A stretch of DNA of 64,000 bases from Cladochytrium replicatum (Eukaryota > Chytridiomycota > Chytridiomycetes > Cladochytriales > Cladochytriaceae): positions 434,001-498,000 of the forward strand of contig JAHLKD010000025.1 in NCBI GenBank assembly GCA_025526935.1. The letters are read 5' to 3'. Under the pieces are notes generated by a model. It was not told the origin of the DNA, searched no databases, and was given only the letters and a program-made list of their open reading frames with translations. Below are positions 23,632 through 33,875 of the stretch, piece by piece. The position numbers and the translations under genes were made by a program. The stretch's first letter is position 1, and every line of letters starts with the position of its first letter.

Positions 23632-23942
23632 TTACTGAAGATGTTCTTCTGTCACTAGACTTCGGAGAGAATCTGGGACCAACAGAGGGTTGATGATGAG
23701 ATTGAGGAGGAAGATCTCTTTCTGCTTTCTTTTGTATGACTTGGAGCTTTCTTGGGTTCTCATAGATGGAGCAAGAGCGATGACATTGATAACCAGGCTG
23801 TGAAAAACAATGGTCAGGTTTACTCCCACCAGCCTAGGCAAAAGTAATTGAACAATAAGATGTTATTGTCACACATATAGTATGACCCACCTCACCAGTG
23901 ATCCAGAGCTGGGTTGATCTGCAGCCCTGCTTGTGAGTTCAT
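23632..23942 (-). CDS. Candidate N-terminal part of a multipass membrane protein
   Basis: Exons 23942-23896 and 23833-23632 on the minus strand join in phase (TG|GTGAGG..CCTAG|G), giving 82 residues starting 'MNSQAGLQINPALDHW'. A hydrophobic helix 'LVGVNLTIVFHSLVINVIAL' is followed by a basic loop 'SSKSYKRKQK' and a second hydrophobic part 'EIFLLNLIINPLLV', an arrangement like the first two helices of a seven-helix receptor. The frame then stops just before the LTR-like repeat, so the gene may have been cut by its insertion. Family not recognised. Confidence 0.35.
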
Positions 23943-24737
23943 GGTGGTAAATGAAAAGCTCAACTGGAGCAGATTAAGCTGAGACAAATTTTACGAGGAC
24001 CTTTTCACATGAGAAGAATTCGAAACAAACTTTCAAACCCTTAAAGCTACATTTGTACCGATCATTTTGTTCTTCCTATTGTCAGCTGAATGTGCTAAAT
24101 GATGTTCTACAGTGAAGTCTTCTGTCACCATCCAGCTCATTATTTGCGGCAGTCGTTGCTGCCAATGCTCGTTTGGCGTGGCGGCTCGGCAGGTATTGGG
24201 GAGCAAACTTTGATGCCGCTGGGGGCTCAAATGGTTGTTGCAACATGCCTACGTGGTAAGACGCTGAAGCTCTTGGTGGAAATGAAAATATGACGGGACA
24301 TGGATCTTTCTACTATGGCGACTCTTTGGATGCTATTCTTGATCCATCGGATGAATTAGACTGATTACATTCTTTGAAAAAACCATATCAGTTTACAACA
24401 GACTGTTGCACTCTCTTCACATAACTACTACCATTGATCCGGGCACGTTGCCCTGTCCAGATCATCCGTTTGCTTTAAACATCATACCTCCTCAACATCT
24501 TCAAACCAGCAAAGTTCCTCATGCAGGGACCTTAAACTGAAACATAGTGTCGTCTTGTAAACCTTACCGTGCATAGAAAAAAGATCAGAATTGGAATCAA
24601 GGCTATTTGATGACGACGAAGCAGATAGAGGAGATTTTGTACTATTGAACAATTGTTTGCATTTAAGCCAGATAAAACCTATGATCTTTCCACATTTTTA
24701 CGAAACCGCAATACTCGGTGGAAGGTAAACCCGCCAG
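23943..24737 (+). other. Coding-like patches that do not join
   Basis: Plus-strand frames in this stretch read like protein: 'TGHGSFYYGDSLDAILDPSD' (about 24296-24360), 'FFEKTISVYNRLLHSLHITT' onward (about 24362-24535) and 'RSELESRLFDDDEADRGDFV' onward (about 24585-24725). Joining the first two needs a one-base shift, and no consistent splice sites connect the rest. They probably belong to the same locus as the exons at 24738-25153 and suggest a decaying gene. Confidence 0.3.
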
Positions 24738-25153
24738 CTTCGTCTACTCTTCGAAATTGATCTCGCCATTTGTACAGCTGCAGCGATATACATTGATAAT
24801 GAGTCTCACGACAAACTTCCTAGTGAATCTGCCTCAGAAGCACAGCGCTCCACCCGTAAGGCGGCGTGTTCGCAAACGCCGAAATGGTGTTGAAGCGTGC
24901 TAGTTGCATGGACGGGAAATATCTCAGTTGGCCGAATCCATTACTTTCCGACTGCTTTATCAACCTTTTTTATTCAGAGACGAAGACGGAAGATGCTTGG
25001 GAGTCGTACTCCGAGTCGGAAGACGATGTCCCTGCTGCACCCCCACTCAAGCCTGCATTCGCTCCAACTGGCAGCAAGCTTACACGAACCGAATCAGCCA
25101 AATCGGTTCCAGATGACGATTCTCACATGGACGATGACGAGGAAGCGAGCTAA
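24738..25153 (+). CDS. Partial gene: two C-terminal exons of an acidic, Ser-rich protein
   Basis: Exons 24738-24855 and 24978-25153 join in phase (ACC C|GTAAGG .. TTCAG|AG). They encode 'LRLLFEIDLAICTAAAIYID' then an acidic Ser-rich tail ending 'DDDSHMDDDEEAS'. The 5' exons were not found with confidence, so the start given is only the acceptor side of the first clear exon. No family was recognised. Confidence 0.35.
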
Positions 25154-25523
25154 AAGAAGAAGACACAAGCTTTTGGCGCTGCAAAATCGGGAGAGGGTCG
25201 AGAGGTGTTGGAGAGGTGGGAAGAAGAATACTGGAGGGGAGCAGCAAACCCCTGCCAACTTTTTCAAAGCGCCATGAAATTTACATGCCGTTGCGCTTGG
25301 CCTGGACTTTAATGAATGATTAGTAGCCGTTTCCAGGATGACAGCTCAGCAGCCAGAGCGAAGATTCCATATTGTAGCTTGGCATTTTTGGTGGGACACT
25401 TCCACCAGCAAATTTTACGTGCCCAAATTGTGGCATCGAGTGGTTCGGTGTTCGATTGGACTGAAACCTTTGTGACACTGCCTGTTTAACACTGCCTGGA
25501 GCCTCCGTTCAACCCAAAGCGTT
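25154..25523. other. Intergenic, promoter side of the GH26 gene
   Basis: No frame with recognisable content. It contains the 5' flank of the glycoside hydrolase gene that starts at 25524. Confidence 0.4.
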
Positions 25524-27530
25524 ATGCTCAGCACATTCACCGTCCTTGTGGGTCTTCTAGCGACGGCCAACGCAGCACTGTGAGTCCAAAAGTGCTTCTT
25601 TTGGTCCAATTAACCAATTTGACGCTCAATAAAGCTACCCACCTCCGCCAGGAAAGCACTACTTAGGTTGGAGCTTACAGCAACCTTTTAATCTCAGGAA
25701 GACTGACTTGATTTTGCAGGAGCATGGCTTGATTACCCGTCCGCGGGTACGGACGTACGTGCCCCACCATTTCCACTTCTATCGTCATGATAGCTGAGTA
25801 AACTTTTCTTTATCAACAGCTTCCGGTCGCTTTCAACTCCAGGCTTGGCTTCAATGCGTCCTTCTTCCACCTTGCTGTGCGTGATGATAGTTACCTCGTC
25901 AATATTGGCTCAACCTTTGATGATCCAGATGAACTTCCCTGATCGCGATGGGACGACTTTCCCCCACGCTTCTCTGGGGTACCTCGACGCAACCCTCTCG
26001 GACGCGTTCGTGTACATGTCCGTCTATATCCGCCCAGACCCCGCGAAGAACACGGACGCGGACTATGACCGTTTCGCAAAACTTATGGCGGGAATCACTG
26101 CGAAAGGACGTCGCATCTTCTTGCGCTATGGCCCCGAGGTATGTGAGAGTGGGACTGGCGAAGTGAATATCGATTGAAGTCTTTTTTTTTGTTGACAGAT
26201 GAACGGAAACTGGATGCCTTTTGGGCAGAAGCCGGCTCTATTCAAAAGCTCTTGGATTAAAATGTACGAAGCAATTCACAAGTACACAGACAAAGTGGTG
26301 AGTGTTCGATGAGGGGTTTGTTAGTGGTGGGCTGTTCTCACTCCTCTGTTGTGACCGCCAGGCCTTTGTTTGGTCGCCCAACACAGTGTCAGGTATACGC
26401 AAAGTGGTTGAAGGCATATGGGATGCACTGATAATGTCTTTCCCAGGTTACCCTTTCCCTGGTGGTGAATTCGCACCTGCTCCTGGTAGCGAGGATTTCA
26501 AGGCTATGGATACTAACAACGACAATGTTCTGGATGCGAAGGATGATGGATATGGTGAGTTTTTCTGTTGGATGTATTCGCTTTTCGTTCCTAATCAGCC
26601 TTTTCAATATTAAAGCTCCGTTCTATCCCGTACGATGCTATTTTGCCAACCTCTGGAGTGCTTTTGGGACTAACTTGTTGTACACAGGGAGACCAATACG
26701 TCGACTATGTCAGTTTAAGTGTATACTGGTTCGGAACCACGTATCCCTTCCACACCAATCAGCTTCCGCCCAACGGTATCATCGAGAGCTTCCTCACAAC
26801 TCCCATCAACTTTTACCAGACGTACTCTGTTGCAAAGAACAAGAATATGTTCATCACTGAGAGTGCTGCTGCGTTCCATGTGCGAGTGTTGCCAAATTAC
26901 GATGCGCCATCTGGCAACACTTCCACCACTGCTAACCCCTGGTAGAACACATAGCACTGGATTATGTTTGTAGATCTGACGATTCTTCCTTCAACAGTGC
27001 TGGGTTGACACCCGGTAACGAGCCGGTGGGTCCCGGCGAAGTTGGTATGAAGCAGGCGATGTGGAGACAGTACATCACGAACACGACCTTCCTGAACAAC
27101 TTTAAGAACATCATCGCTTTCGGTCTCTTCGAGTTCCGTATGTTTTTTCCCACAGAGGACCATGTTTGAGCGAATTACTAATAATGAACAAACAGGGAAG
27201 AACGAAGAGTGCACATTCCGTGATTTCGGCGTCACGCTAGAAGCCACTGTGCTTGCTGCGTTCAAAGCCGATCTCGCAAACTCGTCGAGCCTGTTTGCGT
27301 GGTCGAACTACACTGGGGTCGATCTTAAGACCGCCAATGTTACCACTGACACTTACTTGAACCCGAACGCCACCGGAAACCCTGGTGGGTCTGGCGGCAG
27401 TGGTGGTTCTGGCGGTGGCGGAAGCGGTGGAAATGGCGGTAACAATGGAGTTGCTGCGGGTGTTGCTATAAGCTTGGGCATGAGTGTAATGCTTGCTGCG
27501 GTTGTTGCAATTTTCGGTCTTGTTCTCTAG
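25524..27530 (+). CDS. Secreted GPI-anchored glycoside hydrolase, GH26-like (paralogue 1)
   Basis: Twelve exons: 25524-25579, 25635-25666, 25720-25754, 25820-25876, 25929-26138, 26199-26297, 26362-26392, 26447-26554, 26616-26629 (14 nt), 26688-26941, 26998-27137, 27196-27530; 456 residues. A signal peptide ('MLSTFTVLVGLLATANAA') leads into the catalytic domain. 'RYGPEMNGNWMPFGQKP' carries the likely acid/base Glu of GH26, 'GDQYVDYVSLSVYWFG' is a conserved strand, and 'MFITESAAAFH' supplies a candidate nucleophile Glu. The tail has a Gly/Ser spacer then a hydrophobic end ('MLAAVVAIFGLVL'), i.e. a GPI signal. GH26 enzymes cut beta-mannans and related glucans; the substrate is inferred only. A paralogue lies at 47422-49314. 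Where the introns differ, this copy has two that the other lacks and misses one that it has. Confidence 0.8.
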
Positions 27531-27779
27531 ACGCATGAACGCATGGTTTTATCTTTTTCTGAGAAGGGCAAGTTCTGGACACCTTTCCCGCATGTTTTTT
27601 TTGAAATAGAAGTGTGGTTTGACTGAAGTACAAAACCCACCACTGTAAGTTCATTTGTTATTTTTTAACACAGATCTTCGGTGGCGCATACCTTAACGAC
27701 TTCACAATCAAAAATCAATCCCTGAGAACCTTTGAAAGCCCATCCAACTCAAGTCGAACGCTTCATTGAGATCGCTGAA

Positions 27780-30740
27780 ATGCCTTCCGTTGATGATGTC
27801 GCTGCAATATTGCCCAGAATCTCGATTGATATGGCCACCTACGTCCATTCATTTCTCACTGACACCTCAACATCTCGAACAGATGTAGATGCTATGGTCG
27901 AGTTCGTCGGCCCGGTATTGGAATCAGAAGACGTGCACATGGATGAAGTGGAGCTAGACCAAGCTTGTAGAGCTCTTCTAGCGACCCTTGAGCTGGAAAA
28001 TCATGCGAGAAAAGACGCTCTCGTTGATTTGGATGAGCCCCGTCGCATTGCCCCTGTGTCTACCGCTACCCCCTCTGCCCGGCCATCCAAATCTCCCGAT
28101 GCTCGATCCAGAGCTAAATCTCCACCGTCAAAGTCGAGAGCAGCCAAATCAGCGGGCAAAACATCTTCTAAAGGAACCTCTTCGCCGACTACCGAGAAAG
28201 CTGCACCGCCTGCCCTCGAAAAAGAAGGATCCGCTTCGGGACTGGATGGACAGGATGCGGACATTGTCGTCACGACCCAGGTATCGCGCTTCTGGCTGGA
28301 CTCGTTCGACCCTGATTCTACGGAGATCGACTTGCCTGGTGTTCAAGTGATTGTCGATGGCCGCGAACTGCTCAAAAGCTCGAGGCTGAGATTGAAGCAG
28401 GGTGTGCGATATGCGTTGTGTGGAAGGAACGGTGTCGGGAAGTAGGTCTCGATGACGCCTTATTCAGTTTCGTTACTAACCTGTCCAAAAAGAACAAGTA
28501 GGTTGCCATTCTTTTATCAGCCACAAGATATAAGCATCTGAATGGCTTGCCTAGCACTGATGCGTGCCATCGGAAACGGCACAATGATTGGATTCCCTCG
28601 AAACATCCGAGTTTTGTATCTCGAGCAAGAGGCGTCCCTCGCAAACACGGATCAGAACGTCGTTGCATCGGTAGTGGCTTCAGACAAAGAACGCGCACGA
28701 ATCATGCATGAATCCAAATGTATTTGCGAATTTTGACTACTTTATTTTGTGCTTGACCTTGAATATGCTTTTGCAGTGTTGGAGGCTGCCATCAAGGAGG
28801 GAGGGGATGCAACTTCGAAGGCGTACCGGGAGATAGTGGCTGAACATGCAGAAGCAGAGCGGCTGATTGCGTGGCAGAATGCTGAGAAGCGATCTGGAGC
28901 AAGAGGCTGGGACGCTCGAAAGGTTTTGCTTATTAAAGAGGCCGCCGCGAATGCAGCCAAAAGGTAATGCTTATAGTCCATCGTTCATTTTCTCGACGTT
29001 AATCAATGTACAAGGACCGCAAAAGAAGGAGTAGACGACATCGCAGCTGACATCGAAGCAGCCCATGAAATGTTGAACAAACTGTATGAAGATCAGGCTG
29101 AGGTAAATCAAATTTTGGTTTAATATTGGCTGCCGCCTTCCTTCCTGACTTTCAACCAAAGATCAACGCTGAAGAAGCCAAGCATCGTGCGGTAAAGATC
29201 CTGGAGGGGCTTGGGTTCGACGAGGAGAAGCGGAATAGTACTATATCGGAGCTTAGCGGTGGATGGAGGATGAGACTTGCACTGGCACAAGCACTTTTCT
29301 TAAACCCGGATCTGTTGCTTCTCGATGAGCCTAGTAAGTAGAGTGAAAGATGCCGTGTTCCTTCATTCCTACAACCACCCTTTCTATTTTTTAACAGCCA
29401 ACCATCTTGACCTTCCCTCTACACTTTGGCTGCAAGAGTATCTCAAAACTACAACGTCAACCATCCTGCTTGTGTCGCACGACGTCAACTTCCTGAATTC
29501 TGTGTGCAACGAAATCATCCACTTCTTCGAGCAGACGCTGACATACTTCCCCGGCACTTACGATGAGTTCATAAAGTTCCGTGACGAGAAGCGACAGATG
29601 AAGCAGCATCAGCAGGAGGTAAAGAGAAGCAATAAAACCAGTGCCCCTGGCTAAAGTGGTTTCGAATAAAGGTGTACGACAAAAAGAAAAAGCACATGGA
29701 AAAATCGATCGAAAATGCTCTGAAGGCAGCGCGAGCGCACAACGACGACAAAAAGTTGGCACAGGCTGCGAGCAGGAAAAAGGTCACCAGCGCTGTTTTC
29801 ACACACCGACGTACCCGCTGATATTCGATTTTGAACAGGCAATCGAAAAGCTTGGCCCGACGCACTACGACAGTGGGAAACGGTTTAAACAATCATACCA
29901 CGCCGGATATCATCTCACAGAAGGTCTCGGGATCGAGCAAGTGGCAGAAGATGAGGAGGTTACGATGAAGATCCCGTCGCCGGAGAGCAAGATCCGCAAC
30001 AACACAGACTTGATCCAAGTGGACGGGCTGTGGTTCCGGTACTCAGCCGACGACGACTGGGTTCTCAAGAACGTTGAGATGGGACTGCCGCAAGGGTGTC
30101 GAGTTGGGGTTATTGGTGCAAACGGCAGCGGTAAGCACAACGTTCAGCACTCAGCACTCCAGGACACATCTCACTCGCTTTCGCAGGAAAATCAACGTTA
30201 TTGCAATTGATCCTCGGAATCCTCACCCCCACAAAGGGACATGTCAACCGCAACCCCGCCATCCGAATCGGATACTTTGCTCAACACCAAGTCGAATCCC
30301 TCCCCACCGGTACCATCTCCCCCCTCACCTTCATGAAGCAACGGCACCCGGACCTTTCCGAAGGTGACCTCCGTGGCTGCATGAGCGGCGTCGGGCTCCC
30401 ATCTTTCGCGCACACATCCCAAACCATCTCGTCCCTCTCTGGTGGGCAGAAATCACGACTGGCGCTCGCAGATGTGCTGGCGTCCAAGCCGCACCTGCTT
30501 GTCCTCGACGAGATCACGAACCATCTGGACTTGTGGACGATCCAGGGGCTCGCGGAAGCGTTGAAGGAGACGGCGAAGGACGTGGGGATCCTGATTGTGT
30601 CGCATGATGTTAGGTTTGTGAGGGAAGTGTGTGAGCAGGTCTGGGTTGTTTCGAATTGTGCTGTGAGGAGACTTGACGAGGGGCTGGACGAGTACGTCAA
30701 GACACTGCAGAAGGCGGTTAAGAAAGGGAGAAAGGTTTAG
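27780..30740 (+). CDS. GCN20: ABC-F ATPase, GCN20/ABCF3-like
   Basis: Ten exons: 27780-28441, 28493-28497 (5 nt), 28555-28719, 28777-28963, 29015-29102, 29162-29333, 29398-29618, 29672-29782, 29839-30130, 30187-30740; 818 residues. The N-terminus resembles the ABCF3 helical domain, followed by a Lys/Ser/Pro-rich linker. Cassette 1 has Walker A 'GRNGVGKTTLMRAIG', signature 'LSGGWRMRLALAQAL' and Walker B 'LLLLDEPTNHLD'. A charged linker follows. Cassette 2 has 'GANGSGKSTLLQLI', 'LSGGQKSRLALADVL' and 'LLVLDEITNHLD', with Ile for the usual Pro. GCN20-type proteins work with GCN1 on ribosomes to activate GCN2. The Walker A of cassette 1 is only complete if the 5-nt exon AACAA is included; it is flanked by AAAAAG and GTAGGT. 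ATG 27780 is chosen as the first in-frame ATG. Confidence 0.88.
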
Positions 30741-31434
30741 GTGGCCGCGGTTTGCTTTTGTTATGCTTGTCGCATGTAGATCAGCACATTTTGTTTTGCC
30801 TTTTTGCGTTTCATTGATTCTTTTCATTCATAACACGGAAATCTCGTGTGAACTTGAGCTTGTGATTGCAGTTCCCGATCCCGACCGGCCACCGATGGGC
30901 ACATTGAGCGTGGGAGGCAGGAATGTTGCGCCAGTATCGACCAAGTCGATTGGGTTGTTCATATGATTTGAGAATTGTGACTGAAGGGTGTATTAGTTCA
31001 CAATTAAACATTCAACAATATTGCATCTCATTTCGGCAATATCGTAAGCGCTGCTGGGTCATAAACAAGCTCCAAGCTGGGCTCCATTTCCCGTATAATT
31101 TATGTAGGGTAGGTGATATGTTTGGAGCAAAAGCACTTACTAGCCGATAAAACAGATCCTTCATGCGCTTGAAATCGTCTTCCCCATACTCGAAGCCGTA
31201 TCGCCTTCGTTATTTCCAAATTCGAAGTCGCCAGTTGCGACTACGATTGGAAGGCATCACTGTCAAGAAGGGCCATCTAGGTCGTATGCTAGGTGCTTCC
31301 CCTCGTAGTCCGTGCTGTTGGTGTATGACACCGAGGAGAGAACAAGCGAGTAGCGCTCACCCAAGATGTCATCAGGTCACATCCAAACCTCATCAAGTTT
31401 GAGAATGTAAGCAATGCAACCGGATAAGAGCGAC
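30741..31434. other. Intergenic, no gene seen
   Basis: This is the shared 3' flank of the ABC-F gene and of the broken oxygenase. Short frames only, with no motif. Confidence 0.45.
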
Positions 31435-32270
31435 TCAAAATGAACGAGCTCCTTTCATTCTTGGCCATCTCCTTTTCCACCTAATCCAGAAATATCGTCT
31501 TTGATAATCCTTCTTCGAGTCAGATGCTCTTCCCTTCTCAAGAAACGCCGGATCCTCTGGGTTCTCGTCCTCGTAGAGAGCATCACCATCTTCTTCCATA
31601 TCTTTTTGCTCAGCCACCGTCATCATCAGAGTGACGTAGACGTCGAACTGCAGTACCGCGCACGCCTTTGGTCACCGGGCGGATTCTGTGGAGACAATCC
31701 GTGTAGAACGCAACCACCGTTCCAAGTTCTAACTTGAACACTTTCGCTTCCATATCCCCAATCCTAGCTCTACAACCTGATAGGTTCATCGCCACAGAGC
31801 GCCGCCAGCGTAAATAATAGACATTGTTAAATTGAATCTCAATATAGCGCCCCAAGATGATTCTCGCCGTGTACGGTATCCTTGTGCCCCTCGGAATGTC
31901 CGCCGACTCTTTAAAGATGCCCTTTGTACGCTCGAAACGAATCCTCTCTATTCGGAAACAGCCCCCTCACAAATATACCCATCTGAGCAGTTGTGTAATC
32001 AGAGTCAAACTCAACCTCTCCGCCTTAATTTCGACACCCTTGCGTACAGCTTCGTCGTACACAGTTTCCTCCCCTCGACCAAAAGGAGCATGTGTGGCAA
32101 CGAAACCAGCTGTCCGTATTAAACTTGTGCGAATAATGGCCAGTCTTCACAAAGCCAGGGATATTGTCGACTTGGAACCTGTACAGACCGTCAAAGTACA
32201 CACCCTGTCACTGCAGCTGTTATGGTTCCATGCGCAATCCGTCCAAAGCGCTTCGATGCCTGCGAAGGTT
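31435..32270 (-). pseudogene. Broken 2OG-Fe(II) oxygenase gene
   Basis: Pieces of one protein family occur in order on the minus strand but in different frames. These are 'HAPFGRGEETVYDEAVRKGV' (about 32000-32080), then 'GGHSEGHKDTVHGENHLGAL' with the H-x-D iron ligands (about 31850-31920), then 'ELGTVVAFYTDCLHRIRPVT' with the distal His and Arg (about 31680-31760), then a tail starting 'VLQFDVYVTLMM' one base out of frame. This spacing matches fungal prolyl-4-hydroxylase-like 2OG oxygenases. At least one shift (near 31665-31675) and in-frame stops separate the blocks. Some breaks could be unrecognised introns, but the last shift has no splice sites. Confidence 0.55.
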
Positions 32271-32288
32271 GGAAAAGTCGTTTCATTG

Positions 32289-32441
32289 ATCAATTCAGAG
32301 TTGATGACAAAAGTGTCCACATAATAAGATCTATACTTAATAGGATTGGTGCCAATGATGATGCTATATTGCTATAAGAATAAGTGTATTAATACTGTGG
32401 GGCATAAGATTCATAAATCAATTCAGAGTTGATGACAAAAC
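32289..32441 (+). repeat. Pair of 24-bp direct repeats
   Basis: ATCAATTCAGAGTTGATGAC plus AAAA occurs at 32289-32312 and again at 32418-32441, in the same orientation and 129 bp apart, in AT-rich noncoding sequence. Confidence 0.8.
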
Positions 32442-33875
32442 AAAGGTATGTCTGGAAAATTGAAACACAAAGAATACTGCGAACCGGTACTTGCTGTGCT
32501 GCTGCTGCTACCACGATGATCAAAGGCTCCCTGTGCGGTGCCCCTTCACCGACACAAATTTTCATGTGTTCTTTGGTGCAAAGTGAGCTCAAATACTTAC
32601 AGGCCGTAGTGTTAGTTGCCGGTTTTTAACAAAGGTTGTTTTGAATTTGGGGTTTAACGTTCCTGGATTGATGTGAGCTCTCCGTCACGTAGTCCCGCCT
32701 ACCGGCCCGGTGCTGACTTCGTTAATCCAGCTTCACTTGCTCCTTCTCGATCAGACGATGACGCTGTTGTCGTTTATCCGGCAAGAGTGTTCATGACAGA
32801 TACCCATCCGCTCGACTTTGAAGAACATGTGCAATCAGTGGTCCCTCCCTGAATCCTGGGCTGTTTCACACCCAAATGAACCAGCCGCTTGCACAGTGGA
32901 GACGGGATGGCCGACTTGGAGAGTTCAAGAAATCGGAGACAAAGGAATATCTTTTTTAACCTGAAAATAGCATCGTTGTTTCCGTAACCCATGTGAGAAG
33001 AAAGCAAAGTGCGACACCTTTTCAACGAGCAACATGTGAAAAACTATTGAGGGGATTTGAATGGAAAACCACATCGCAATCAAAAAAATGGCAAGCCGCT
33101 TATATAAGTGAGTGCCATTCTTCTAAAAAATCATTCAAAAAAATCGTTCAAGAGGTCTTTCAGCTTTGGTTCATATGAGCTACGAGAGAGAGAGAGAGAG
33201 GGAGAGGGAGAGGGAGATTACAACGAATAATGAGGAGAAACACGCTAGCCTAATTTTCTGGGGGGGGAGGGTTGTTTGAGTTCATTCCTTTAAAAAATGG
33301 AGAGTCGAAACCTAGAGAATGAGCAAAGCGAAACGAAAACTACAACTTCAATTCTTCACTACTGGCTGGCTAAAAAAAAGAACAAAAATGCACATCACAA
33401 AACAAAGCATCCTCGTCAGTTCAACGACTCGAGTCGTAAAAAGATGCTCAAACAACCATTGCAAGGAATACGTGGGATCGAACAGAGAGAAACGCTCGTC
33501 CAATTCATTGGGATATACATTGAAATAAAGCTGTGAAAATATAGAAATTGTGCCATGCGCAAAAAAAAGAAAGAAAAACAAGTTAACAGGAAATGTGTTG
33601 AAAAACAAGGGGATGGTATTAATCGTGAGTCTTTTTGACAAATCAAAACGATCGCAATTCTTCATCCTTCCATTTGAGGCCTCTGAAAAAAAAATAGGAT
33701 AAACTGGAAAGAAAGAAGGAGCGAACAAAATCAACGGCTATCAAAAACACTAAAAAGAATAGCTTAAAAACGATCGTTTGGACAAAAGCTGAAAAACTCA
33801 TGGTCTGTGCATAAACCGTTGCGTTGCAACCCCCACCCAATGTCAACGACTTCTCTTCAACCCTTCCTCATAAAA
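32442..33875. other. Noncoding, low-complexity stretch
   Basis: It includes a GA microsatellite (33184-33215), several A runs and a G run near 33260. No frame has recognisable content. The right part is the 3' flank of the RRM gene. Confidence 0.5.
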
